NCBI RefSeq assembly: GCF_049243985.1
Contig: NC_135384.1
Location: 11,032,501-11,096,500, forward strand
From: Paroedura picta
Lineage: Eukaryota > Chordata > Lepidosauria > Squamata > Gekkonidae
Direction: 5' to 3'
DNA: 64,000 nt
The notes under the pieces: model-generated
Seen by the model: the letters and a program-made list of their open reading frames with translations, nothing else
Databases searched by the model: none
Told to the model about the DNA's origin: nothing
Shown: positions 20,401 through 30,877 of the stretch, in pieces
Layout of the letters: the number at the start of each line of letters is the position of its first letter
Position numbering within the stretch: the stretch's first letter is position 1
Program-made: the position numbers and the translations under genes

Positions 20401-23400
20401 CTCCGGAAGCCCTTCCCACACTGGCTACAGAAGTACCGCTTTCTCAGGCGAGAGGTCCGGCCTGTCGTTGCCTTGGACTTGCGGCAGAACCCTTGGCTAG
20501 AATCTGTAAACGTGCTCTCTTCCCGCGATGCCCACAGGACAGCCTCCAAGGGACCAGGGCTATCCACTTCCGATCGGGTTTGGCCCCATTTTGCTGCTTG
20601 CCGCCGAGAATGCACACGCTGATGTCGGGCGAGGTCCAACGGCTTCCGGCAGCCCTTCCCGCACTGGCCACAGAAGTGCCACTTTCTCGGGCGAGTGTTC
20701 TGCCCTGTCGTTGCCTTGGACTGTTGATGGAAAGCTTTGTCAGGCTGTATAAATGTGTTCTCTTCCCGTAATGCTAGTTGTGTGGACGCCCAGGGCCTAG
20801 GGCTATCCTCTCCTGCTTGGGAATGTTTCCTTTTTGCTGTTTTCTGCCTGGAGTGCATCAGCTGATGGCGAGTGAGGTTGGAAGGATACTGGAAGTCCTT
20901 TCCACACTGGTCACAGGCCAGGAGCTTTTTGTTTTGAGTCCTGTGGTGCGTACTTTGCTTCAGGCTATGGCTGAACGATTTCCCATTTCCTATAACTGTT
21001 CCCTTGGCTTGCATGTGTCCTGAAGGACGTGACTTAATTCCATCTGGTTCATGCTGGTGCTCCTGAATTTCTAGTCCCATCTCTGGATTTTGCTTGCTTT
21101 GCCGGGAGGAATACCTTAACTTGTCTCTTTCAGCATTTTGTGGCTGACGATTTTCCTCCAAATCTCTCGTACCTGCTGGAAGAATAGCACCAAAAATGTC
21201 ACCATCTTGGACTGGACAAGTCACATACCAAATTACTTCATCCCTCCCCTGAACAATGGAGTATATTAATCAGGTGCCCATCTCTGAGATCTTGGGGGGA
21301 GGGGGGGGAGGTGTGGCAGGGCCCTGAATCCTTTTTCAACCAAGCAGGACCCAGAGTCATAGCCAACTCCAACCACTAGGTGGAGCTCCCACATTTCCAT
21401 GGAAGCCTTCAAAGAAACGAAGGAGAAACCAGCTATTTTCTTAGAAACACCTCCTGCCGGGCCCGACTGTTGCTGTGTTTTTATTTCGGAGTTTATAAAT
21501 CGTTATTTTAATGTAAATAAGAACTGGATTTCTCTTTAAGTGCAAAGGCTTTTAGTTATACCAAACACTTTTCCTTAAATACACACTAGAACTGTCATTA
21601 GTTGATCATTTAAGCACATTTTACTTACAATAACAGTCACATGTAGGGCATTCCCCCCCTGATAATTTAAGGGTAGAAGTCAGTCTTGTGAATTTCCTGC
21701 ATTCTGCAGAGGGCTGAGCTAGATGACCTTGGAGGTTCCTTCCAGCTCTGTGATTCTATGATTTCTGAGTGTCAGGGTTTAACCTTGGAGCAGGGGTAGT
21801 CAAACTGCGGCCCTCCAGATGTCCATGGACTACGATTCCCAGGAGTCCCTGCCAGCATTCGCTGGCAGGGGCTCCTGGGAATTGTAGTCCATGGACATCT
21901 GGAGGGCCGCAGTTTGACTACCCCTGCCTTGGAGAATGAGCACAGCCAAGAACTGAAGGACCTATATATGCACACAGGGTCTGTCTGTCTCTCTCTCACC
22001 AGAGATCACTGATGTAGACCAAGAATTAAGGGGAAAGACGGCTGGTTAGAGGGTCGGATTTGCATGCAGTTTAAACCTTGGACACATCTTGGATTCCACT
22101 GAAAAGTACACCCACCAAGGGACTCACTCAAAGGACCATCGTCTGGTTGAAGCTCCAAGACCCACAGTTGGCCATCTTCCATCCAAGAAGCTCCACTGAA
22201 TTTGAACTGCGGCTCACCTGTGCAGGAATGAGAATATTGTTTAACGGGCTGGCTAGTAACCTATCTTCAGAATACTGAAACCCCAAGGATGGCCTGGAGT
22301 ACAGTGGCCACTGTGCTTCCACTGCCTACTTAGGCCTTGAATCAATTTGCAAAATCAGAGCTTGTTGAACAGGTGATGTAATACTGCAGCCAACCCACAC
22401 AAAATGGCATAGCTTATGGGCTGGGGAGAGAAATTTCCAGGCAAATTGGAGCCAAGGGATGCCAGCCTCCAGGTGGGACCAGGGTTCTCCTAGATTTGCC
22501 AGGTCTGGGTTGGGAAATACCTGGATACTTTGTGGGTGCAGCCACAAGTGGGCAGGCTTTGGGGCAGGGAGGGACTTAAGCGGAGTATAATACTATAGAG
22601 TCCACCCTCCAAAGCAGCCATTTTGTCCAGTGGAACGGATCTCTTTAGTCTGGAGATAAGCTACAAGTCCAGGGCCAACTCAGGTCCCGTCTAGAGACTG
22701 GCATCCCTAGGTTCTTCTGGGATTACGACTCATCTCCAGACTACAGAGATCAGTTCCCCAGGAGAAAATGGATGCTTTGGAGCAGGGGTAGTCAACCTGT
22801 GGTCCTCCAGATGTTCATGGACTACAATTCCCATGAGCCCCTGCCAGCATTTGCTGGCAGGGGCTCATGGGAATTGTAGTCCATGAACATCTGGAGGACC
22901 ACAGGTTGACTACCCCTGCTTTGGAGGATGGATTCTACGGCCTTGTACCCCACTGAAGTCACTGTCATTCTCAAGCTCCATTGCCAAATTCTAGGAGTTT
23001 CCAAACCTGGATCTGGCCATGCGCCCCCTGCGGCCCGGGGAGATCTGGCAACCCCATCTGCGCGTATAGTTTGAGAAATTCAATACTGCCCGTTTTCCAA
23101 ACCTTTCCCCACAGCCATGATAGTAACATTGTTGCTTTATTGTTGTTGATGTTGTTAACTAATAACACAGGAAATAGTTGGCAAACAAAGTTCAATGTAT
23201 ATTACACCGAGAAAAACCACAAATTGCAATACAGGAAATAGAATTACCAGGACACGGGGGGGGGGGGGGGGCAGGGTTGCCAGATCCATGTTGGGAAACC
23301 CCTGAAGATTTGGGATTGGAGCCTAGGGAAAACAGGGACCTCAGAGAGGTGCAATACCATGCAGAACACCCTCCCACACAACCATTTTTTTCTCCAGGAG

Positions 23401-25620
23401 AACTGATTCCTGTAGTCTGGATACAAACTGCAATTCCAGATCCCCAGGTTCCACCTGGAGGTTGGCATCCCTAATAGGAAAGCACCTAATAACAAAGGAC
23501 ATCATTGGACTATGTGGAGAACAAAACATACTCTTGCCAACTACCATAAATTTAACCAAGCATATTCTAAGAGAACCTTCATTTCCCAAATATTAATGTG
23601 GTGCAGTATTACTTTGGCTGTTTCAGTATTTAGTTAACAGTTCCCACTGATGCAAAGATTCCTCGTGTTCACAGTCGCCTCGCCTCCAAAAATATATTTT
23701 GTGAGCCCCAAGCCTTCCCAGTCTGTTTCCAGACATCTTATTTCCATAGTTAAAATCCTAACCAGTGTCAGCAGGTTCCTGTCAGCAGGAACTAAATCTT
23801 GTTCCCTAACTGTAATGCAGAGGGCTAGATTCTTGCTTAAAAACAAGAAAACTGACATTATTATGAATCCAAATTTTGCTCCAGTGGCCAGGGCTATCTT
23901 TTGCAGGATAGAGTCATAAACAAGATCTAAGGCCCAGCAATGCTTTAAAAGTTCATTGGACGGGACTGCCTGAGGCCAACAAGCTTTAAAAGCAATGCTT
24001 TATATATGCACCAGATTTTACATTTCAATCTAGGCCTTTCTCCCTCTATCTGGAACTGCTGTTCCTGCAATCAAACTACATTCAAATCTTTTTGCAAGTT
24101 TTTGCAAGTTTCCACATAGGCTCTGGGGGTTCTCCTGAAATTATATTCAGAACCCAAAGAACAATTCCCCTGTAGAAAATGCCAGGTTCAGAAGGTGGAC
24201 ACTGCACAATTTCCTCCTCCTTTGCTATGAAAGCCCTAACACACACACCCTCCACACACACCACACACAAACAAACTCCTGAATTCTGGAAAAGTACTTA
24301 TTTACTCAATTTACAATCTGCATTGCTTGCTGAGATTCAGAGCTGATGAATACGGGTTGCCAACCTCCAGGAATCTCCCTACCTGGAGCTGGCAACCCTC
24401 CTGGAAAAGAATCGGGACGTTCAGTCCCGCTGGTGGTGCTTTCAAAACTTACATAGGGATCCCAAATTTAAGATGTCACCCAACAAAACAGTTTCCCAAT
24501 TGGGCTCTTAGTAAAAAGAGAGCCAAATTTATACGCTGAGGGCATGAATTACAATCGGGACAGGCTGGCAAACATGCCTTTTTAGCGGCTGGAAGAAGAA
24601 AAAAAGAACTCAGAAAGCACAGGGAGCCATGCTAGGAATGCCAGCCTCCAGGTGAGACCTGGGGATCCCTCAGAATTACAGCTCACCTCCCTCCAGACAC
24701 GACGGAGATCAGTTCCCCAGGAGAAAATGGAGGCTCTGAAGGATGGGATTGTACCCCACTGAGGTCCCTATCCTCCCCCAAACCCCAGGAGTTCCCCAAC
24801 CCCTACCCCCTGCTGGTGGACGGAGGGGGGCCTAGCCATCCTCCTTAAAACCTTTCCTATTAAGATAAGGTGACCAGATTTTAACATTGGTAAAGCAAGA
24901 CACCATTAACCAAGGGGGGGGGGGGTTCTTGATTACAAATTTGGTCTATATGGAACAACAAAAAGTTTCATAGAACACAAAAATAGTATTAATATATATA
25001 AATATCAACAGAAGTACAACTTGCCAGGTACCCCCAGATGTCCCTCCAAAAGTGGGACAATCTGGTCACCTTATATTAAGAATAGAACCCCTTCCTTTAA
25101 AATGCATTGGGAATCTGTCCTGGTTAACAAGGTTTACGCTGTTTTTTGCACTTTTCGTTTAAAATCCCGATTTGCTAACGCAGATTAGGCGTCCCCTGGT
25201 TCCGGTAAACATGCATCGAGCTAGAATAGGTGGTGGGGGGAGATTTTCCTTGCTCCCCATTTAATCAATGCATGCATCCCGTCCCAGGTGCTGCTAAACT
25301 CTCTCGGGCTTTCCAAAAAGGTGAGGAAGTGAAAACGAGCAGCCCAGGGGGACTGAGCGGTAACTGGCCTGCATTAAGTCCTCTTACACGTGTCGCCACG
25401 TGCAGATGGCTTTCCCCAAGTAGCACAAGCCCCCGCGGCCAGATCCCCCCTCCCAAACAGGTAATTTTGGACAAGGGTCCACCACAACCACACGATCAGA
25501 GCAAACTCTCCTTCCCTAGCCCCCAGTGCTGTACAAATCTCCTCTCTGCACACACGCGCGCGCGCAGAGCCTACCTGGAGAAGAGCTCTCTTGCTCCCGA
25601 AGGCTTGCATATCTTGCCAT
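17433..25620 (-). CDS. C2H2 zinc-finger protein, about 1261 residues, 15 fingers, unassigned
   Basis: The last exon (17433-21172) is a single 3740-nt open frame. Its acceptor TTCTTCCAGCAG at 21173 opens a frame needing two bases to complete a codon. A 46-nt first coding exon at 25575-25620 starts AACATGG (good Kozak) and ends CTCCAG|GTAGGC in exactly that phase, joining as ...SSSPG-TRDLEEN. The product would begin MARYASLREQESSSPG. Fingers 1-13 run from about residue 102 to 1000; fingers 14 and 15 begin near 1204 and 1232. Most read C-x2-C-GKxF-x5-L-x2-H-x3-H. Fingers 5 and 10 have lost the last histidine (RHRCVP, RHQGLY). Fingers 1-12 are separated by linkers of about 40-60 residues that are themselves repeated, unlike the short TGEKPY links of KRAB proteins. 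I see no KRAB, SCAN or BTB domain. A proline/serine-rich region near the C-terminus has two CECGxC motifs. Probably a nuclear DNA-binding protein. The exon join is inferred from phase; further exons in between are possible. Confidence 0.8.
21680..21765 (+). repeat. CR1 LINE 3' end, short
   Basis: GGGCTGAGCTAGATGACC and CTGTGATTCTATGATTTC mark the CR1 3' terminus. Confidence 0.7.
21791..21926. mobile_element. Palindromic hAT MITE, copy 3
   Basis: 136 bp with terminal CAGGGGTAGTC / GACTACCCCTG and exact 8-bp duplications CCTTGGAG at 21783-21790 and 21927-21934. Confidence 0.92.
22493..22707 (+). mobile_element. TA-flanked MITE nested in the same family
   Basis: From TTTGCCAGGTCTGGG to GACTGGCATCCC, flanked by TA at 22491-22492 and 22708-22709, in the opposite orientation to the host element. 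Confidence 0.75.
22783..22918. mobile_element. Palindromic hAT MITE, copy 4
   Basis: 136 bp, arms almost identical, with exact duplications CTTTGGAG at 22775-22782 and 22919-22926. Confidence 0.92.
23274..23471 (+). mobile_element. TA-flanked MITE family copy
   Basis: Begins AGGGTTGCCAGATCC and ends GGTTGGCATCCC followed by TA. A long G-run precedes it at 23258-23270. Confidence 0.65.
24635..24806 (-). mobile_element. TA-flanked MITE family copy
   Basis: After TA (24633-24634) it reads GGAATGCCAGCCTCCAGG. GAGAAAATGGAGGCTCTG and CCCCACTGAGGTCCC follow. Confidence 0.65.
24866..25073. mobile_element. 208-bp non-autonomous element, 8-bp target duplication
   Basis: Termini TAAGGTGACCAGATT and AATCTGGTCACCTTA are inverted repeats. 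TATTAAGA occurs directly on both sides (24858-24865 and 25074-25081), so the element is bounded exactly. The 8-bp duplication suggests hAT. Confidence 0.85.
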
Positions 25621-25770
25621 GTTGCGGAAGAGCAGCGAGGAGTCAAGCGGTCAGCAGCCCCTTTCCTTCCGTCTGCACCATTTGCAGGCGACCTTTTGGC
25701 CGGTCATCCGGACCAGGGGGGAGGGCGATGGCGGAGAGAGGCCCTGTCCTTCGCCTAGACTGGGTTCCCC
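25530..25770 (-). promoter_or_regulatory. GC-rich promoter of the unassigned zinc-finger gene
   Basis: This short CpG-containing stretch surrounds the proposed first coding exon and stands out from the AT-rich repeat DNA on either side. A (CG)n run at 25557-25564 lies just inside the first intron. The transcription start would be roughly 25700-25760. Confidence 0.4.
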
Positions 25771-26100
25771 AGGGCTTAATCCAATCCAGCTTGTAGGGGA
25801 GGCTGCATTATCTCATGTCCCATTGTGGCCACGCACACACACACACACACACCCCTCACATCGGCTGTGCCCTCGAGGTGGCTGTTCCATGCCTCGCCCC
25901 CTTCCACCTTTTGCTGCAGCCAACCCGATTTGCAAGGCCGTTTCCATCTAGGACCATCAGGGTATTGTTATGGAAGGATGACACCCATCAAAATTGCAAA
26001 AGGGCCATTCTGCTGCTCACAAAAGGAGGCGACCATTCGGTTACTCCCTGAAGCAGAATGAGTCTCCCAAGGGCATTTTAGGAGGCAAACTGGCCGTTTA

Positions 26101-26280
26101 TTTATTTATTTATTCATTCATTCATTCATTCATTCATTCATTCATTCATTCATTCATTAGATTTCTATACCGCCTTTTGCCGTAGCCTCCTCGCGGCGGC
26201 TTGCACATAGAATTCTAAAACAATAAAACCCCAATAAAATCCCCATGAAAATATTTATTCCCACTTTAGCTTCTCCTCTT
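26101..26280 (-). repeat. (ATTC)n array and L2-type SINE/LINE tail
   Basis: TTTA then ATTC units at 26101-26159 are followed by TTTCTATACCGCC, the reverse of the common GGCGGTATA end of L2-type elements. Confidence 0.65.
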
Positions 26281-26618
26281 AAGGTCCCCCCACTCAGCAG
26301 TCAGCCCTTCAACCCTGTAGGATCTGCCCCTACTTCGGGGTAGCGTCGAAATATCTGAAAGGGCTCAATCCGTTTCCAGGATGTTTTGCATACAGCAGCA
26401 TCTCCGCAGCCCTATAAAGTAAATATGATTCCCTAAGTGCAGTGGAGAAGCCAAGCCTCGCTAAGAGAGTCTACCGAGTACAAGACTTAAGATAAAATAA
26501 AAATAATACAATTTTCAGGTCCCACTTCCTCAGCCGTTGTATATTTACTACCCGCCCCCCAACATCTAGTATGAATAACATGTAGTGTCAAGGGACAGTG
26601 AAGGGTGACATCAGGTTT

Positions 26619-26819
26619 GGGCTGCCAACTCTGGGTTGGGAAATACCTGGAGGCTTTAGGGGAGGAGCTGGGAGGGACGGGATTTGGGGCAGGGAGGGCG
26701 CTCCCTGTTGTATAATGCTATGGATTTCACCCTCCAAAGCATCCATTTTCTCCAGGGGAACTTATCTCTTTAGTCTGGAGATAAGCTGTAATTCTAATTC
26801 CCCTGGAGTCTGGCATCCC
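26619..26819 (+). mobile_element. TA-flanked MITE family copy
   Basis: From GGGCTGCCAACTCTGGGTTG to GAGTCTGGCATCCC, followed by TA. Confidence 0.65.
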
Positions 26820-26821
26820 TA

Positions 26822-28800
26822 TCATCAGTATCTTTCAGCTCCTTTCAAAAATGAGGGTGGCTTCCTTCTCAATCCATTCTGTAGCCCACTGGACTCATGG
26901 AAAGAGGCATTTTACACCGCACAGGGGCTTTCTTTGAACTTCAGGGGACTCGAGTCAGAATTAATTTGCGAAAAAAACCAAGGGCCTCAAGAGAAAAGCA
27001 AGGTGTCTTATCTTTATCAGTGACATGCACAGCTCCTTAATGAAATTTCAGGGCTGGGTCACAGATCAAATTGCATCTCCACAAATCATAACACCAACAG
27101 CGGACTTCTGAGATTATAGTTTGTGCAGTTTACCTCAAATTCTTGAGGTCAACCGCTGTCCTCCCAGACGGTCCTCTCTGATGTCAAGAATGTGTATACA
27201 AGTGTGTACACCGACAGGCCTACACAACTGGAAAACAATGCCTCTTCACAGAACAGAGGTTCTCAGCCTGCTTTTCGGATTTATTCACAGGGGTTGTTGC
27301 GAAAATGCAGGAGAGGAAATTTGGATGCTGTACACATACTAAGTTGGGTTCTCATTAGCGATTCCCTTGATCAGCCGATGCCAGGGTGATTGGGGAAACT
27401 CTGAGTAGCTGCTATTCCCACACCATGGCGGGTTCATGCATTGTATTTCTCCATAAAATTAGGGGTGTGTCAGGAGGAACACTCCTTTGTAAAAGAAAAC
27501 CCATAATGTCCTTTGAATGACTCAAGATTGAAAGAGCGACACACCCTGCCCTTCTCAAAACAACCCCTGCTACTTTTATGTGGTGGTGGGGGGGGGGGGT
27601 TGTCTCTCAGGATCCTAATCCCCAAATTTAATCATATCGGCTTGTGTTCACAGGCCCAGAGAGGGAGGAATCCTGATAACTTTCGATTTCTTTAAAGATG
27701 CCCGGAACCCCACCCCAAGCGTGGCCTCCAATTTACTGAGCCAGCCGAACGGCTAATAATTTCTGGTGACTGAAGTTTTTTGGATTCTAGCTAGGCCTAG
27801 GGGTGGTCGCTAAGAAAGCTTACTTCTTACCAGGCCTCGGTCCTGGGAGTTCTGCGAGATGTCAGAGTATTTTCTTCACAAATGTAAAACAAAGGCATTA
27901 CCTCTGACCCTGTGCAGAGTGCATGGCAGTCCATGTTTCTGCGTTTGGGATTACAAGGAAAGGTTTTGGGGCCATTACAGATGCGTACTGTGTAATAGTG
28001 GCCTACACTACATGGTTGTTGTAAAGGCTACTAGGGCAGTGTATGCAGTGTCTTAAGCATTTAGAAACGTATGCTGCTGCAGTTTGTTACTATGTCTTTC
28101 AGTTAAAGGGAAAGAGTACAGGTTTCTGCATTCGGTACAGGCTGGAGGATGGCACCCATGACTGTGTGACCGTTTGTATTGGGAAAAATACAATTTTTAA
28201 ATTCCTCTTCCAGCTCAGAATCTGGGGAAGAGAAATGTGAAATTGGCCATTAATGTGGGAATTCACAGCCCTTCTCTGCTTTGTCAAGCGTTGGGGTTTT
28301 GTTACCCAATTGAACTCTATAAGCTACTAGTTTTGGCGCTCTTATCCACCAGCTGGCTTCTAGGGTTAGAGGCTCTTCCCCACCCTTTTCCAAGAATGTG
28401 CTGAGCCTGGGGAAATTTAAGGGCATGGCCAGATTTACAGCTGATTGGCCTGCAAGAATTGTTCTCAAAACGGCCATGAAATGCAATCTGTTGCCCAGCA
28501 ATGCTGTATATTTATAAATACTAAACAGAAATAATAAATAAAAAAAATATAAACTTGATCAGTCTTAACAGGGATGGGAGTCTTGCATTTTACACTGGGG
28601 AAGGAGAAGCAGCAGTGACCTGCAAATGCTACAGTATACTCGGGAGTAGGTTCTGTTCAAAACTTGGGAAGCATCGGCCTCCCACGGCCCATATCCAGTT
28701 TATTCACTTTGATTAAATGGATCTTTTAAATATTTCCTTTCTCTTAGCACTACCAAAACAACAGTGTCGCTCTATCTATTGAAGACCCATTTAAAGCTCA
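26822..28800. other. Intergenic, nothing recognised
   Basis: No gene or clear repeat was recognised in this 2-kb stretch between the zinc-finger gene and the ZNF219 3' end. Short open frames here lack family similarity and splice context. Confidence 0.4.
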
Positions 28801-28816
28801 ATAAAGGCTCACACAA

Positions 28817-29102
28817 AGAGCCTCTTGTGGCGCAGGGTGGTAAGGCAGCAGAAATGCTGTCTGAGGCTGTCTGCCCATGAGGCTGGGAGTTCAATCCCAG
28901 CAGCCGGCTCAAGGTTGACTCAGCCTTCCATCCTTCCAAGGTGGGTAAAATGAGTACCCAGTTTGCTACTGGGGGGTAAACGGTAATGACTGGGGAAGGC
29001 ACTGGCAAACCACCCCGTATTGAGTCTGCCATGAAAACGCTAGAGGGCGTCACCCCAAGGGTCAGACATGACCGGTGCTTGCAAAGGGGATACCTTTACC
29101 TT
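28817..29102 (+). repeat. tRNA-derived squamate SINE (ACCTTTA tail)
   Basis: GAGCCTCTTGTGGCGCAGGG and GGGAGTTCAATCCCAGCAGC form the tRNA-like head. The end GGGGATACCTTTACCTTTA is the BovB-related tail. A direct repeat close to AAAGACTCACACA flanks it. Confidence 0.85.
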
Positions 29103-29282
29103 TAAAGACTCACACAGCAGTCTCTGCAGATTTGACTGGGGAAGGCACTGGCAAACCACCCTGTATTGAGTCAGCATGAAAATGCTGGAGGGCGTCACCC
29201 CAAGGGTCAGACATGACCGGTGCTTGCACAGGGGATACCTTGACCTTTAAAGACTCACACAGCAGTCTCTGCAGATTTGATG
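29103..29282 (+). repeat. 145-bp tandem duplication of the SINE 3' part and flank
   Basis: TTTAAAGACTCACACAGCAG recurs 145 bases later, together with GGTCAGACATGACCGGTGCT. The SINE 3' half and its target duplication were copied together, so the event postdates insertion. Confidence 0.75.
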
Positions 29283-29644
29283 GAGCTAACTGAGCAGCAC
29301 AGAAGTCCATTGAAAGGCCTTGTGTGGTCAGCAAGTGTGGGGAAACAGCATCCCAAGTGGATGGGTGTGTGTAGATAAAGTAATGGAGAAACTGGGGATC
29401 AGATATATCTTGTGCTTTATCTGCCGAGCCACTTGCGGTTGGTTCTCAATCCCCTCTTTGCCTATTTCCGGTGTGTGTGTGTGTGGGGGGGGGGGAGGTT
29501 GCTGATAAACAAGAAGCGTGAGCATCTTCAAACCAACTGGAGGACATGACCTACCGGAGGGCAGGGGAGGTGTGTCAAGAGGACAATGTTTGGCGCACAC
29601 AAACACTGACCGGAGCATCGGTCTTTTTTTGTCTCATTTTAATT

Positions 29645-29650
29645 TTTATT
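29645..29650 (-). terminator. ZNF219: Candidate poly(A) signal of ZNF219
   Basis: AATAAA on the minus strand about 1.2 kb after the stop. The intervening 29700-30877 is largely free of recognisable repeats, as expected for a 3' UTR. I saw no nearer canonical signal. Confidence 0.4.
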
Positions 29651-29699
29651 TCCAGTTTCAAATTTTCTACAAGAAAAAACAATAAAAAAATAGAAAACT

Positions 29700-30877
29700 C
29701 TAGAAGTTGTCAAGTTCCCTGCTGTGCCAGATTACTACAGAAACAAACTCTGCTGCTGGGACAAGATGCTGGCCACGGGGCCGCTTGCTAAGCGCACAGG
29801 ACTGTGGCCACCCCCACACCCCGCCCCCACCTGCTCTGTAGATGGGCTGCCTCGCCCACGGCTGATGTCGCCTGCGGCCCACCCTGTGGCAATCCAGGGT
29901 CCACTGCGTCCCTACGGAAGGGGATCCTCTACCTTTGACATCCCCAGGGAAAGGAGACGTCGAGCAGGGACGGCTTTCCCCACCACCTGCACCTGCACCA
30001 GTCCTCCCCTTTTACAAAACGAATACACTCCAGGTCTCGCAGCCCTGCCCTTGTGCCAAGGATTTAGACAGTGGAAGGGCTTGACTCCAGCGGCAGCAGC
30101 CCCCCGAAAGCAGCACCATCAAGCCCAGAACTGAGGAGCGAGTGAGGGGCTGGGATTTCAGGTACCCCAGCAACCTTACCGCAAAACCCTGTTTGATTTT
30201 TTTAAAAAAAAGACTGCTACGGTATCCCTGTCTTTCACCTAGCTCAGCACCCCAGCCGTATCACAGCCTCTATTTCACTTTCTCAGTGATGTCCTCTCGG
30301 GGCTCCAATGCTTTTAGCAGCTCCGGCCCACGCCTCTTGAGCCCCCATCTGTCTTGTTGCTGTCAAAAGGCAGGGAGGCCTGCCTCTGGCAAGGTTTGAC
30401 AACCTCGCTACCGCCAGGCCCACCGCCTCTCCAGGATGGGTGCATCACCCTGTCCCTTGGGGAGGCGGCCTCTTTCCATCTGCCTCCCCTGGTCTGGGCA
30501 TATCTCTAGATGTTTACAAATGTAAACGGGTTTGAAACTGGTTTAACTGTCTAACGAACGAAGGAAGTTGCCTTATCAGAGCCCTGGTCTAGCTAGGTCA
30601 GTGCGGTCTGCTTTGACAGGCAGCCTCTCTCCCAAAATGCCTCTTTAAACGGGAGAGACCAAGGACTGCTTGAATTTGGGGGGGGGAGGGGGCCCTTCCG
30701 CATGCAAAGCTCTAAGCTACAAGGCCCCTCTTCAACTCCGCCCTCCAGAAGTCTGAGAATTGTGGTTTTGTATGGCTGTCGGGGACAGAACTGCAGTTCC
30801 CAGAGTCCTTCGGGTCAGGAGTTGGCATGACAGTTAAACAGGTTTGAAACTGGTTTAAATAGGCAGTGTAGACCTCC
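29700..30877 (-). other. ZNF219: Probable ZNF219 3' UTR
   Basis: This stretch of about 1.2 kb follows the stop codon, has moderate GC and holds no repeat I recognise. The assignment depends on the poly(A) signal at 29645. Confidence 0.4.

Larger units (their letters stand above)
22455..23020 (-). mobile_element. TA-flanked MITE interrupted by two other elements
   Basis: The outer element starts GGGATGCCAGCCTCCAGGTG, resumes after 22709 with TTCTTCTGGGATTACGACTC and again after 22926 with GATGGATTCTACGGCC, ending near GGATCTGGCCAT. The insertions are 22493-22707 and 22783-22918. Confidence 0.75.

Noticed and set aside
21173-21224. Extension of the zinc-finger frame upstream of 21172
   Set aside because: It would need a GTG start and crosses a good splice acceptor (TTCTTCCAGCAG), so this part is read as intron.
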